From positions 1-60,152 of the forward strand of contig CALDUY010000025.1 in the NCBI GenBank assembly GCA_937923405.1: DNA of 60,152 nucleotides, in the 5' to 3' direction. Position numbers and translations under genes: made by a program. Within the stretch, counting starts at the first letter, position 1, and every line of letters begins with the position of its first letter. This document shows, piece by piece, positions 6,400-14,076 of the stretch. This DNA is from an uncultured Gemmataceae bacterium (lineage in GTDB: Bacteria > Planctomycetota > Planctomycetia > Gemmatales > Gemmataceae). The notes beneath the pieces are model-generated. The model was not told the DNA's origin, did no database searches, and saw nothing but the letters and a program-made list of their open reading frames with translations.

Positions 6400-8978
6400 C
6401 ACTGGTCCCTCCCGCGTGCCAGAAACGAGGCCGACTGACAGAGCGTCACGAACGACGCCAGCGGCTCGATCTGCCGGTTCAGCTGCGTGCAAAAGTCGCT
6501 GTACTGCTTCCACAACTCCACGACGCGGTCGCTGAAGCCTTCCGGCGGCTGCTCCATCCGAGCCAGCAGGCGGCACAGCTCGGCCTCGAACGCGGTTTGG
6601 GGCAGCCCTTGCAGCGTGGGCAACTCGGCTCGCAGACGATAGGCCCAGCGATCCGATGCTCCGCGCCGTTGACCGTCGCCCAGAAAATCATCGACCAGCG
6701 CTTGCACCTGGGCCACCTCCGACCACCCAACGACCACTGAGCTATCTTCGCCGGAGCGGCGCACAATCCGCAGGCCGAGGGCATTACGGCCCGTCTGTTT
6801 GACCAGCTTCTCGGCGTTGCGGGCCGCTTGCAAGGAAACTCGCAGGTCTTCCTTGTAATGCACCGCGGCCAGACCAGCGCTGAGCGTGGCTCGCTCGCCC
6901 ATGAATAACCGACCGTCGTCGTCCCAATCTTGCCGATAGGCCTGTTGCAGCGCCACGGCACAGGCCAGCGCGGTCGTCGTCGGTAAAAGCGCCAGCACGT
7001 CGTCGCCGCCGGCGTAGATCAGCGTGCCCTGATGCTCGCGGACAATGCGCGGCACGGCGTGCAGCGCGAAATTGGTCAGCGCCTCGCTCAGGGCCATCTG
7101 CATCGCGGGGCCTAACGGTCGGCGTGCCCGCAGTCCCTCGGCGGCCTGAGGCAGTCCCTCGTAGTAGCGGCGCAGCTTCTCGGCCAGGGCGTCGCGGACC
7201 GTCGGCGACTGATCGCCACGCAGCCATCTCCCCATGTGATCGCCATCCATCATCAGAATGGCATAGTAAGCCGGTGGCGCGTTCTGCTGCCGCGCCTGCC
7301 GAATTCGCGCCCATAGCTCGCTGGGAATCGACGGCTCCTCGGGATCGTCGGACTGCGGCTTGGACCAGTGCAGCCATTGCCCGCTCCAGTCGGAGTAGGC
7401 ATCGCGAGTGAGGTCGTTCTCGCGCAACCAGACGGTCGCGGCGACGGTGGCAGTATCAGGATATTTAAGGTCTTTAACATCGCATTTTAGTTGATCGGCG
7501 AGGTAGGCGCTCCAGGCGAAACGCTTGACCAGGCTGACGGCGCACAAGCGTTCGCGCTGGCCGAGCCGCACCCCGCGGATGTCCAGCTGGGCGGCCTGGT
7601 TCCAGAACTGGTCGGCCTGACCGCGCTCACCGGGACCAAGCTGTTCGTAGGTACCCAGCAGGCTACACTTGCCCGGCCAGTTGCCCTGGTCCGCGGCTGC
7701 ATCGTAGCTGGGCAATGGCCGCAGCGACCGGTGAGCTGCCATCAACCGACCGAGTAACTCCACCGCGCCCATCCATTGCCCGGCATGCCGCTGGTCGTAC
7801 CTGGTTGGCGGAATCGCATCAGCTAGTCGGCGAACTTGAGCGACATCTCCGAAAGCGTCCTCGAATCCCCCCGACTCGGCGAGCAGTGGGCCGAGCGTCT
7901 CGTCGGTGCAGTCGTTCAGGGGCAGCGTTGCTGTGTGCATCTCGAAGAACGAACCCACCTGGGCATCCCAGAGACGATCCCAACCCGCGGAGTGTGGTAC
8001 GTCACCGTGTCGCAGGGCCTGGTCGAAACGTCGCCGCACCGTGTCGCAGATGCGCAGCCACTCTTCGCGGCACGACTGCTGGCACTGCTTCGCCATCTCG
8101 TCGGCACTTTCGCCTTCGCGGCCCAACGGCACCAAGGCGATGAAGCGGTTCGGCAAGCACGGCGACAACAGTTGCTCCGTGGGCGGGCTGTCGAGGCGAT
8201 CCTCCAGCAAGCATGGCGCGTCGGGACACTCATCGAAGCGAAGCGAACGCAGCCAGTGATCCATCAGCGGATTGCCCCGCAGCGCTGGCATCACCACAGC
8301 AGCGGGACCGAACGCTTGGAGAATCGGCTTCATCGCCGCGAAGGTCAGCCAGGAAAGCAGGTAGCTGCCCGTCCAGAGATCGCGCACGGTGCGGGCGGCG
8401 GCGATGAACGGTTGCACCGGCCCCAGGGAGAAGCTCAGCAAGGTGATCCCGTGCTGATCCTTGGCCCCGGCGATGCCCATGACCGCATCGGTGTGGTTCC
8501 AGATGGTGTGGTCCGGCAAGCGGGTATCCGCGGGAAGCAGGCCCCATTCGCGCTGCCGTTGCATCAGCCGTTCGCGCCAACGCCGCCAGATCAGCATCGC
8601 CCGTGCCCGGGGTGGGTCGAGATCGACCACCAACTCCCGAAGCGTCGCTTGCTCGTCGTCGCTGGTCAGAAGCGCACCGACGTGAAGGCTGCGGGACTTC
8701 CCCGAGAAGGGATGTCGAATCTGCAACTGCTCGTTCTCCACGCCGACGGCTAGTTCAAAATTTGCTCCGGGAGGAGGTAGCGGCACGACTCGTTCCAACC
8801 GTGAGGCCAGCGTGTCTTCGGTGCGCGTCTCGACGTGGAGTTGCTGACGTGATTTGGCCTCGCCCAGGGCGATGCTGAGCAGCTGGCTGGCACGGGTCTC
8901 GTGCGTGCGTAGATCGAAGGCCTTGCCAGGCGGGTCGTGAAGGTAAGAGGTAATCAGTTGGTCCCAATCAACCGGCAT
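6399..8978 (-). CDS. cas10: Cas10/Cmr2, large subunit with cyclic-oligoadenylate synthetase site
   Basis: The protein has 859 aa. An HD-type N-terminus is recognisable by YLHDPPGKAFDLRTHETRA (12-30) and by DHTIWNH (156-162), so the DNase site may be intact. The first palm-like half contains SLGPVQPFIAAARTVRDLWTGSYLLSW (184-210). The catalytic palm has LMMDGDHMGRWL (575-586) and an intact YAGGDD (655-660), the metal-binding motif for making cyclic oligoadenylate from ATP. The C-terminal helical domain follows. An intact GGDD fits the presence of two CARF-type sensors in the same operon. The gene lies 66 nt after cas6 and overlaps cmr3 by one base. Confidence 0.97.
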   Translation of the reverse strand: MPVDWDQLITSYLHDPPGKAFDLRTHETRASQLLSIALGEAKSRQQLHVETRTEDTLASRLERVVPLPPPGANFELAVGVENEQLQIRHPFSGKSRSLHVGALLTSDDEQATLRELVVDLDPPRARAMLIWRRWRERLMQRQREWGLLPADTRLPDHTIWNHTDAVMGIAGAKDQHGITLLSFSLGPVQPFIAAARTVRDLWTGSYLLSWLTFAAMKPILQAFGPAAVVMPALRGNPLMDHWLRSLRFDECPDAPCLLEDRLDSPPTEQLLSPCLPNRFIALVPLGREGESADEMAKQCQQSCREEWLRICDTVRRRFDQALRHGDVPHSAGWDRLWDAQVGSFFEMHTATLPLNDCTDETLGPLLAESGGFEDAFGDVAQVRRLADAIPPTRYDQRHAGQWMGAVELLGRLMAAHRSLRPLPSYDAAADQGNWPGKCSLLGTYEQLGPGERGQADQFWNQAAQLDIRGVRLGQRERLCAVSLVKRFAWSAYLADQLKCDVKDLKYPDTATVAATVWLRENDLTRDAYSDWSGQWLHWSKPQSDDPEEPSIPSELWARIRQARQQNAPPAYYAILMMDGDHMGRWLRGDQSPTVRDALAEKLRRYYEGLPQAAEGLRARRPLGPAMQMALSEALTNFALHAVPRIVREHQGTLIYAGGDDVLALLPTTTALACAVALQQAYRQDWDDDGRLFMGERATLSAGLAAVHYKEDLRVSLQAARNAEKLVKQTGRNALGLRIVRRSGEDSSVVVGWSEVAQVQALVDDFLGDGQRRGASDRWAYRLRAELPTLQGLPQTAFEAELCRLLARMEQPPEGFSDRVVELWKQYSDFCTQLNRQIEPLASFVTLCQSASFLARGRDQ

Positions 8979-9044
8979 CAGTCGGTCCTCATGCAGGGGT
9001 TCCGTGGTTCGTCCGCAAAGAGTACGTTCGACGAGAACGAAAAA

Positions 9045-9926
9045 TTACAGAAGAGCAGGTTCGCCTTCGACGAGCAGGGTGCCCATGCCCTGGACGGTGC
9101 CTTTGCCCAGGCTCAGCCAGGTGGCGGCGAGGAGCAACTCCTGCAACGGCCCCGGCCCCTGCGGCAAGGTCAGCTGGCCGACCACGCCGCGCAACTCGAT
9201 CTCGCTCTGCTGACGTGCCGAGTAGCGCACTAGATCGCAGGGACGACCGACGAATGGCAGCGCGGGCACTTCACGGGCCAGTTCCAACCAGCGGTGCCGA
9301 TTCTCGAAACTGGCCTGGGCCGCTCCGGGAGCTTGCGACTGGAAGCGGCGCAGGGCGGCGATGGTCAGATCGGCCAGCGTCGGCGCGGCAATCAGTTTCT
9401 TCTCGCGCAACAGTCGCAGCGGCGTGGGGAAGATTAACCGACAGGGGCGATCCAGGCGTGTTGGCCAGGGTAGCGGATGTAGCGAGAAGCCCGGATGACA
9501 CCGTGACGGCCGCAGCGGCGAGCCATCCCAGGCCAACGGCTGCACCTGGAGCAGGCGCGTCGGTTGACGATGTGGCCCCAGGCCGCGTTGCAGGGCCAGA
9601 TCCCAGGCTGACCACACCAGCGACTCTCCCCGCGCATCCAACGGACCGAAGAGCAAAAAGTCGAAGCTGAAACTGTCGTGCGGCGCGGAGGAACTGGGGC
9701 GCAGCAGATAGCCCGGCGCGTTGGGAGTGAGACCCTCGAACAGCACCTGGTAGAGCGGTTCGCTCAGATCGTGCAAGGCGCTGCCCCAGACTCCTCGCAG
9801 CATCGGCACAGTGACGACAGTGTCGAGGGGAGCCAGCGACAAGCGCCAGGCCCGCACCGGTAGATGCGACAGTCCGAGTCGTAAATGATGCGTTAAGCGA
9901 TCGTTTAAGGGCATAGTCTTGATCAT
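9045..9926 (-). CDS. cas6: Cas6 family crRNA-processing endoribonuclease
   Basis: The protein has 293 aa. It has the tandem-ferredoxin RAMP pattern of Cas6: FPTPLRLLREKK in the middle (the C-terminal-domain signature), VRYSARQQSEIELRGVVGQLTL, and the Gly-rich loop WLSLGKGTVQGMGTLLVEG near the C-terminus. Cas6 cuts within the repeat to leave the 8-nt ATTGAAAC handle seen in the array. The catalytic histidine is not obvious from sequence alone. The gene starts 3 nt after the Lon-CARF stop and is in the same operon. An ATG four codons downstream is an alternative start. Confidence 0.88.
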   Translation of the reverse strand: MIKTMPLNDRLTHHLRLGLSHLPVRAWRLSLAPLDTVVTVPMLRGVWGSALHDLSEPLYQVLFEGLTPNAPGYLLRPSSSAPHDSFSFDFLLFGPLDARGESLVWSAWDLALQRGLGPHRQPTRLLQVQPLAWDGSPLRPSRCHPGFSLHPLPWPTRLDRPCRLIFPTPLRLLREKKLIAAPTLADLTIAALRRFQSQAPGAAQASFENRHRWLELAREVPALPFVGRPCDLVRYSARQQSEIELRGVVGQLTLPQGPGPLQELLLAATWLSLGKGTVQGMGTLLVEGEPALL

Positions 9927-9929
9927 CGG

Positions 9930-11285
9930 TCATTCTCCTTTTCGCCAGCAGTCGAACCGCTGCGACAACGGCTCGGCGCGGTTGTCCGGCGGTCCGGTTC
10001 GATGTCGGCAGTACACCAGCCAGGCCCCAGGTGGCGCGGCCGACTCCAGCGCCAGGGTGATCGATTTCGGTCCGGGCGTCAGATCGAACGCCACTTTGTT
10101 CGGAGTCGTTCCATTAAGAAACTCCGTCAGCACATCGCGGGTGGCCTGACGACGTTGGTGGAACATCTCTGCCTCGATCGTCGCCCGTTGCGTGACGATG
10201 CCCGCGCGGGTCAAGTAAGGTTCCAACTGGTCCAGTACTTCGCAGATGGCGGCGGTCGGCTTTCCCAGGCACAACAGCAGGCAGCGTTGCACCTGCAACA
10301 CCGCTGGTGCCAGTGCCACCAGCGTCAATTCCGTGCTGACCACGGTGATCAGATGGGTCGGTCGGCAGTCGGCGGGCAGTGCCTGACGACACTGCGCGAC
10401 GATCGCTTCCTGCAAGCGGTCCCAGACAAACTGCGTGGCCGTGCGGCGGTTCACCCGTCGATAGTAGCGCAGCATCACGTCCAACGAGGCGTCGCTCGAC
10501 GGAACCGCGCCGAGCTGTTCCAGGTACGCTTCCAGCAGCCGAGCCGTGCTGACGTTGCCGCGTTGCGGCGCGAGCAATTCGATGGCCAGGTTCGATCTGG
10601 CGGGAGCCTGCCACTGCGAAATTTGCGGTTGATTTTGTGCAGGAAGGAAGACACGCTCCGCTCCCCACGACGCGGCTAGGTCGAGCTTCTCGGCCACGCC
10701 GGCCACCGCGGCGATGCCGAATTCCGCATCCTCGGCGACGGAGGCCCAGACGCGCGGGTTGGGCGACAGACCATCTCGACCCAGCAGCAGCCCGCCCGTC
10801 AGCGCCGCCCAGGCCGATCCCGCCTCCAGCGCGGCCAGATCCAATCCGGACAGATCGACCGGCGCTTCCGACGCGGGACGAGCCAGGTGCAGCCCCCAGC
10901 AGCGTTGCTGCTCGTCGCGACACTGTTGGCGGATGCAAGAGGCCAACTCCGCCAGGGCGGGGGGCAGTCCCGGATCATTGCCGCTGTCCGCCTGCCAGCG
11001 TAACGGCAGCAGAAACGCCGGACGCAAGCAGGGCACCTGCTCCTGGCGAACGAAGATCGCCCAGCAACTCCCGGGCTGCGTCGGCAGAGTCGGGCGCTGG
11101 CTATACAACTGATACCCCGGCTGCTCGTGGGCGACTCGCTGCAACAGATCAGGATCCAACCACCACCGCGCCAACCAGCCCAGAGTACGCAGCAGCCGAG
11201 ACACCTGACCGTAGCTTAGCTCCGAGACAGAAAGACGAAAATAAGGCTCGAAAAAGTTCCAATTTAACGGGCGTAGTTGAGACAT
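9930..11285 (-). CDS. Lon-type (S16) serine protease fused to a C-terminal CARF-like sensor; CalpL-like effector
   Basis: The protein has 451 aa. Residues ~130-225 match the Lon proteolytic domain: LEAGSAWAALTGGLLL places the nucleophile at S157, and VAGVAEKLDLAASWGAERVFLPAQN places the general base at K200. The Ser-Lys spacing is 43 residues, identical to S679/K722 in E. coli Lon. There is no AAA+ ATPase domain. Residues ~308-428 resemble a Card1/Can2-type CARF domain: a leading strand HLITVVSTELT and the ligand motif VAFDLTPGPKSITLAL, corresponding to the usual NxTGGTK motif (K407). Residues 1-125 are of unknown fold. A cyclic-oligoadenylate-gated protease is the natural reading, like CalpL, although that enzyme senses with a SAVED domain. 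It sits 10 nt after the 342-aa gene and 3 nt before cas6. Confidence 0.82.
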   Translation of the reverse strand: MSQLRPLNWNFFEPYFRLSVSELSYGQVSRLLRTLGWLARWWLDPDLLQRVAHEQPGYQLYSQRPTLPTQPGSCWAIFVRQEQVPCLRPAFLLPLRWQADSGNDPGLPPALAELASCIRQQCRDEQQRCWGLHLARPASEAPVDLSGLDLAALEAGSAWAALTGGLLLGRDGLSPNPRVWASVAEDAEFGIAAVAGVAEKLDLAASWGAERVFLPAQNQPQISQWQAPARSNLAIELLAPQRGNVSTARLLEAYLEQLGAVPSSDASLDVMLRYYRRVNRRTATQFVWDRLQEAIVAQCRQALPADCRPTHLITVVSTELTLVALAPAVLQVQRCLLLCLGKPTAAICEVLDQLEPYLTRAGIVTQRATIEAEMFHQRRQATRDVLTEFLNGTTPNKVAFDLTPGPKSITLALESAAPPGAWLVYCRHRTGPPDNRAEPLSQRFDCWRKGE

Positions 11286-11295
11286 GGGACGACAC

Positions 11296-12324
11296 TCAAT
11301 CTAGTTGCCAGGCTTGACGTTCCTCGCCGACGAGTAACCACAACCGCTCTCCGGCGGCCTTGGCGGCCAGCAGCGACGCACGGTCGAAGTCGGCTCTACC
11401 ATCGCCGTCGATCGTCGCGGAGCAACCTGCCAGCCAGACCGGTTGTCCCGCGAGCGAGGAGCCGCTCTCCTCGCCTTCCAGAAAGATCACTCGTACCAGC
11501 GAGACGCCGGGTTGCTCCGGTCCCACGATCAACTCGGCGACGAAGCGTCCGTCAGGCGAGCGCCAGTAGCGTCGAAACAGCCCCTCCTCGTCGGTAGTCG
11601 CCGCCGCCAGTGCGACCGGTGGCTCGGGAAAGCCAGCCCAGCTGTCGGTGAACAATGCTACTCTAGGTCGCTCCGGGTAGATTTGCTGTTGCACCTCTTC
11701 CAGAGCGTCGAGCAGGAGAACGTATTTTTCTGCGGTACGAGCCAGCTCCAGGTCGTAACCGGCCAGATCGGGGCGAAGTGTTTGTCCCAGCCACTGAATC
11801 CAGATCGTCGCCGGAAACAGTCGATCGAGGTTGTTGCTGAGCCAGTCAAAACAGCAATTTAGTTTCTCTTCTAACTCTACAAATGACGAGCCGTGCCGAG
11901 AGGCGGCCCAGGCGATCAGGTCGAGATCGTCTAGTTCGCTCAACAATCGCTCAGCTTGAGCTCGCAGGTCAGCCTCATTCTGGGCCTCATCACAAGCTAC
12001 GGCGAGTTGCTCCGCCTCGGTTTCCCAGCGAGCAATGTCAAGTTGGGCGAGCACTTGCGGCATCAGCGATTGGCAACGGTCGATCACGGTCTCATCCAGA
12101 TTCCACCTGCGAAACGAGGAAACTTTAGCCAACAAACTGGGCCGCGTTCGTTGTAATCGTCCGAAGCGGGTCAGTAACTCGGCGGCTTGCTGGACACTGG
12201 GACGTTCTACCGCACGGAGAGCGAGATACTCGTCCAGCCATTGCCGCACCAATCCAAAGGGATCGGTCAGCCCTGCTCGGGTGGCGAGAAGCTTGTCACG
12301 GAGGTAGGGACTAAAAGGCGTCAT
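11296..12324 (-). CDS. Unrecognised 342-aa protein between sigma factor and CARF protease; candidate protease substrate / sigma sequestrator
   Basis: No family is recognised. Residues ~1-215 are predicted largely helical and rich in Trp and Leu (for example RWNLDETVIDRC, LDIARWETEAEQL, CFDWLSNNLDRLF). Residues ~220-342 are beta-rich, ending in a sandwich-like stretch (GQPVWLAGCSATIDGDGRAD, then RLWLLVGEERQAWQ) resembling the small regulatory beta-domains of some planctomycete anti-sigma-type proteins. No signal peptide or membrane segment is evident. The stop lies 10 nt before the Lon-CARF start, so the two are probably co-translated. In the CalpL/CalpT/CalpS system the gene between protease and sigma factor encodes the anti-sigma target, and this gene occupies the same place. 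The role is inferred from position only. Confidence 0.75.
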   Translation of the reverse strand: MTPFSPYLRDKLLATRAGLTDPFGLVRQWLDEYLALRAVERPSVQQAAELLTRFGRLQRTRPSLLAKVSSFRRWNLDETVIDRCQSLMPQVLAQLDIARWETEAEQLAVACDEAQNEADLRAQAERLLSELDDLDLIAWAASRHGSSFVELEEKLNCCFDWLSNNLDRLFPATIWIQWLGQTLRPDLAGYDLELARTAEKYVLLLDALEEVQQQIYPERPRVALFTDSWAGFPEPPVALAAATTDEEGLFRRYWRSPDGRFVAELIVGPEQPGVSLVRVIFLEGEESGSSLAGQPVWLAGCSATIDGDGRADFDRASLLAAKAAGERLWLLVGEERQAWQLD

Positions 12325-12652
12325 CCGACACCTCCAAAAGATCTAAAGCGATCATTCCTTCTTTCTCTCTCGTCATTGGGGGAGACCCCCCTCACCCCTG
12401 ACCCCCCTCCCCAGAGGGGAGAGGGAAACCAAAGAACTTTCCTCCTTGGGCGAGAGATGAGGGGTCGGCGGGGCGTGGTCCCCCTTGTACTTGAGGGAGA
12501 GGGTGCGGGGCGTGGTCCCCCTTGTACTTGAGGGAGAGGGTGCGGGGTGAGGTCCCCTTCGCCCTTGAGGGAGAGGGTGCGGGGTGAGGGTGCCATCGGC
12601 TCCGACTTGCCCCCGAGCTGACCTCGACCAGAATCCCAGCCAGTTGAACATG
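12325..12652. repeat. GC-rich tandem repeat (37-bp unit) in the gap between sigma and middle gene
   Basis: This 328-bp gap holds no gene. From 12471 there are three tandem copies of a 37-bp unit (12471-12507, 12508-12544, 12545-12581, the third diverged) plus a partial fourth. Each contains TTGAGGGAGAGGGTGCGG. To the left, 12384-12427 is a related dispersed element (CCCCTCACCCCTGACCCC, then a GGGGAGAGGG hairpin arm). That element recurs at 60026-60066, showing it is a genome-wide repeat. The unit length is not a multiple of three. The repeat splits the sigma gene from the rest of the otherwise gapless operon and could affect read-through. Confidence 0.85.
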
Positions 12653-13507
12653 TCAATCCTCTTGATTTCGGTGCGGGGTCAGCAGATTGGCGAACCCCAG
12701 TAGCTGCCAGTCGTCGCCTAGTCGTTCCTGAGCTTGTTGTCTGGCACGATGAACCCATTGCGTGAAGGTGGTGTAAGAAACGGCCTGTTCCCCCAAGGCC
12801 GTCAGCACGACGTTCAGGCCGCGGTTCTCGTTCAGCAGCGGTGCGAGTTGTTCCCACAAGTCGCCAATGCTAGGAAGCCCGCAGCGAAACGATCGCGGCT
12901 CCTCATGCGGATGCCAGGGAAGCCATCTAGCCACGCAATCCGCGAGTTGGTTGAGCGGAATCTCGTCGTAGTACTGGCGAATCAGAGCGCGATACCGCTC
13001 CGCGAGCTGCACCCGCAGACAGACCAAGAAGACGGCGCAGTAATCGACGGCTCGCGACGGCGGCCAGCAGGGCGTGAGCTGATCCAAAGCCGTGCGCATC
13101 TGGCCAAACAGCTGAGTTAGTTTCTCCAAGTTATCCTCAATCGGGTTACCATTCGCCTGGCGTTCGGGGTACTCGTCGAGCTGTTCTTCATCAAAGCTAA
13201 CCCCTCGCCGTGAACGTCGGCACAAATCGCGACCCAAGTTATGCAACACCGTGCGTAGCCAGGGTGTGAATGTGCCATTCTCGGTGTTAAACGATCCTAA
13301 ACGTGGCTCAACGTGCTCCCAGCTTTGATCGACCAGATCTTGGCTTACTTGCCCAAGCGTATGCAGCCGACGAGCGACCTGTTCGGCGACGCATTGGACG
13401 TACTGGGCCAGCTGAACCACTGCCTGCTCGTGGCCAGGCGAACCCGGTGGCAACTCCTGGACACGAGCGACCAGCTCTTCGGGGGTGAGGTCAGGGCAAG
13501 GAAACAT
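12653..13507 (-). CDS. ECF-like sigma-70 family factor, CalpS-like, CRISPR-associated
   Basis: The protein has 284 aa from the ATG at 13507; the longer frame upstream has no similarity. Residues ~55-102 match sigma-70 region 2: SQDLVDQSWEHV, then GTFTPWLRTVLHNLGRDLCRRSRR, with the usual acidic/aromatic core and basic promoter-melting helix. Residues ~215-265 look like region 4, with an HTH ending in SYTTFTQWVHRARQQAQERLG. The ~110-residue linker between them is much longer than in ordinary ECF factors. Alone among sigma factors in the window it heads a type III-B operon, next to a protease gene and an uncharacterised gene. Release by proteolysis and transcription of a stress or defence regulon is inferred. 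Confidence 0.8.
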   Translation of the reverse strand: MFPCPDLTPEELVARVQELPPGSPGHEQAVVQLAQYVQCVAEQVARRLHTLGQVSQDLVDQSWEHVEPRLGSFNTENGTFTPWLRTVLHNLGRDLCRRSRRGVSFDEEQLDEYPERQANGNPIEDNLEKLTQLFGQMRTALDQLTPCWPPSRAVDYCAVFLVCLRVQLAERYRALIRQYYDEIPLNQLADCVARWLPWHPHEEPRSFRCGLPSIGDLWEQLAPLLNENRGLNVVLTALGEQAVSYTTFTQWVHRARQQAQERLGDDWQLLGFANLLTPHRNQED

Positions 13508-13561
13508 GATGGATTCCGCGAGGCCGAGGACGGGGCGAGACGATAGGCCAACTTGGGACTT

Positions 13562-13589
13562 ATTATTGGCCCATTCGATCGCGGGGCAA
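13562..13589 (-). promoter_or_regulatory. Possible housekeeping promoter of the sigma/type III-B operon
   Basis: On the minus strand TTGCCC (13584-13589) and AATAAT (13562-13567) are separated by 16 bp, and the -10 lies about 55 nt before the sigma ATG. The match to the vegetative consensus is 4/6 and 5/6. This is a by-eye match in an AT-richer patch, with no other support. Confidence 0.35.
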
Positions 13590-13792
13590 TCACGAAATCC
13601 AGAGAATGACGAGCGGCCAGGGCGAAAATAGCTCACAGCTCGGCAGCGCGTCACCTCCACCTCCTCGCGTCAGCTATCGATGCGGCGGATCGATCGTTCT
13701 ACCGAGGATACGTTCGAGAGATGCGATCAATGACAAAACTCGAGGGGCACGAACCAAACTTGCGATTGGCTTTGCTAATCTCTTGTCCGGTC

Positions 13793-13829
13793 AAAAAAAT
13801 GACTCGCTGGCGTGAATTGCCAGCGAGTC
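13793..13829 (-). terminator. Intrinsic terminator of the tRNA-Val gene
   Basis: A perfect 11-bp inverted repeat (13801-13811 with 13819-13829, loop of 7) is followed on the minus strand by a T-run (complement of 13793-13799). It begins 8 nt after the tRNA 3' end and insulates the tRNA transcript from the sigma operon. Confidence 0.9.
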
Positions 13830-13836
13830 GGCTGAG

Positions 13837-13909
13837 TGGGCGCTGAGGGGATCGAACCCCCGACTTCCTGCTTGTAAGGCAGGCGCTCTAACCACTGAGC
13901 TAAGCGCCC
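13837..13909 (-). tRNA. tRNA-Val (anticodon UAC)
   Basis: The reverse complement folds as a standard 73-nt cloverleaf. The acceptor stem GGGCGCT pairs with AGCGCCC, the discriminator is A, and the D arm is GCTC/GAGC. The anticodon stem CCTGC/GCAGG carries loop CTTACAA, giving anticodon TAC, and the T arm contains GGTTCGATCCC. CCA is not encoded. A strong terminator follows immediately. Confidence 0.95.
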
Positions 13910-14076
13910 TCGGTTTCTCTTACGTTAACATACCAACTCCAGGTGCCCGTCGTCTGCGCGGGTGTGACGGAAAACGCGCCGCCGAGTGGATCCATCGATC
14001 GGCTCGGCGGCGGTCGTCAGGGACACACGATCCGTTTCGCTCCGAGAGAGACGAAGCGGCGATCCGCTCCTGTTGA

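Noticed and set aside
7836..8753. 305-codon plus-strand open frame
   Set aside because: It is antisense to cas10; no family pattern and no ribosome-binding site.
9930..11285. Lon-CARF protein considered as an ordinary housekeeping Lon protease
   Set aside because: It has no AAA+ Walker motifs and only 451 residues, against about 780 in Lon; its position inside the cas operon and its C-terminal CARF-like motif point to a signalling role.
12471..12581. 37-bp tandem units considered as a second CRISPR array
   Set aside because: Units are directly abutting with no spacers; although 37 bp equals the CRISPR repeat length, the sequences are unrelated.
13837..13909. tRNA considered as tRNA-Thr
   Set aside because: The seven-base loop CTTACAA places TAC at positions 34-36, which is Val.
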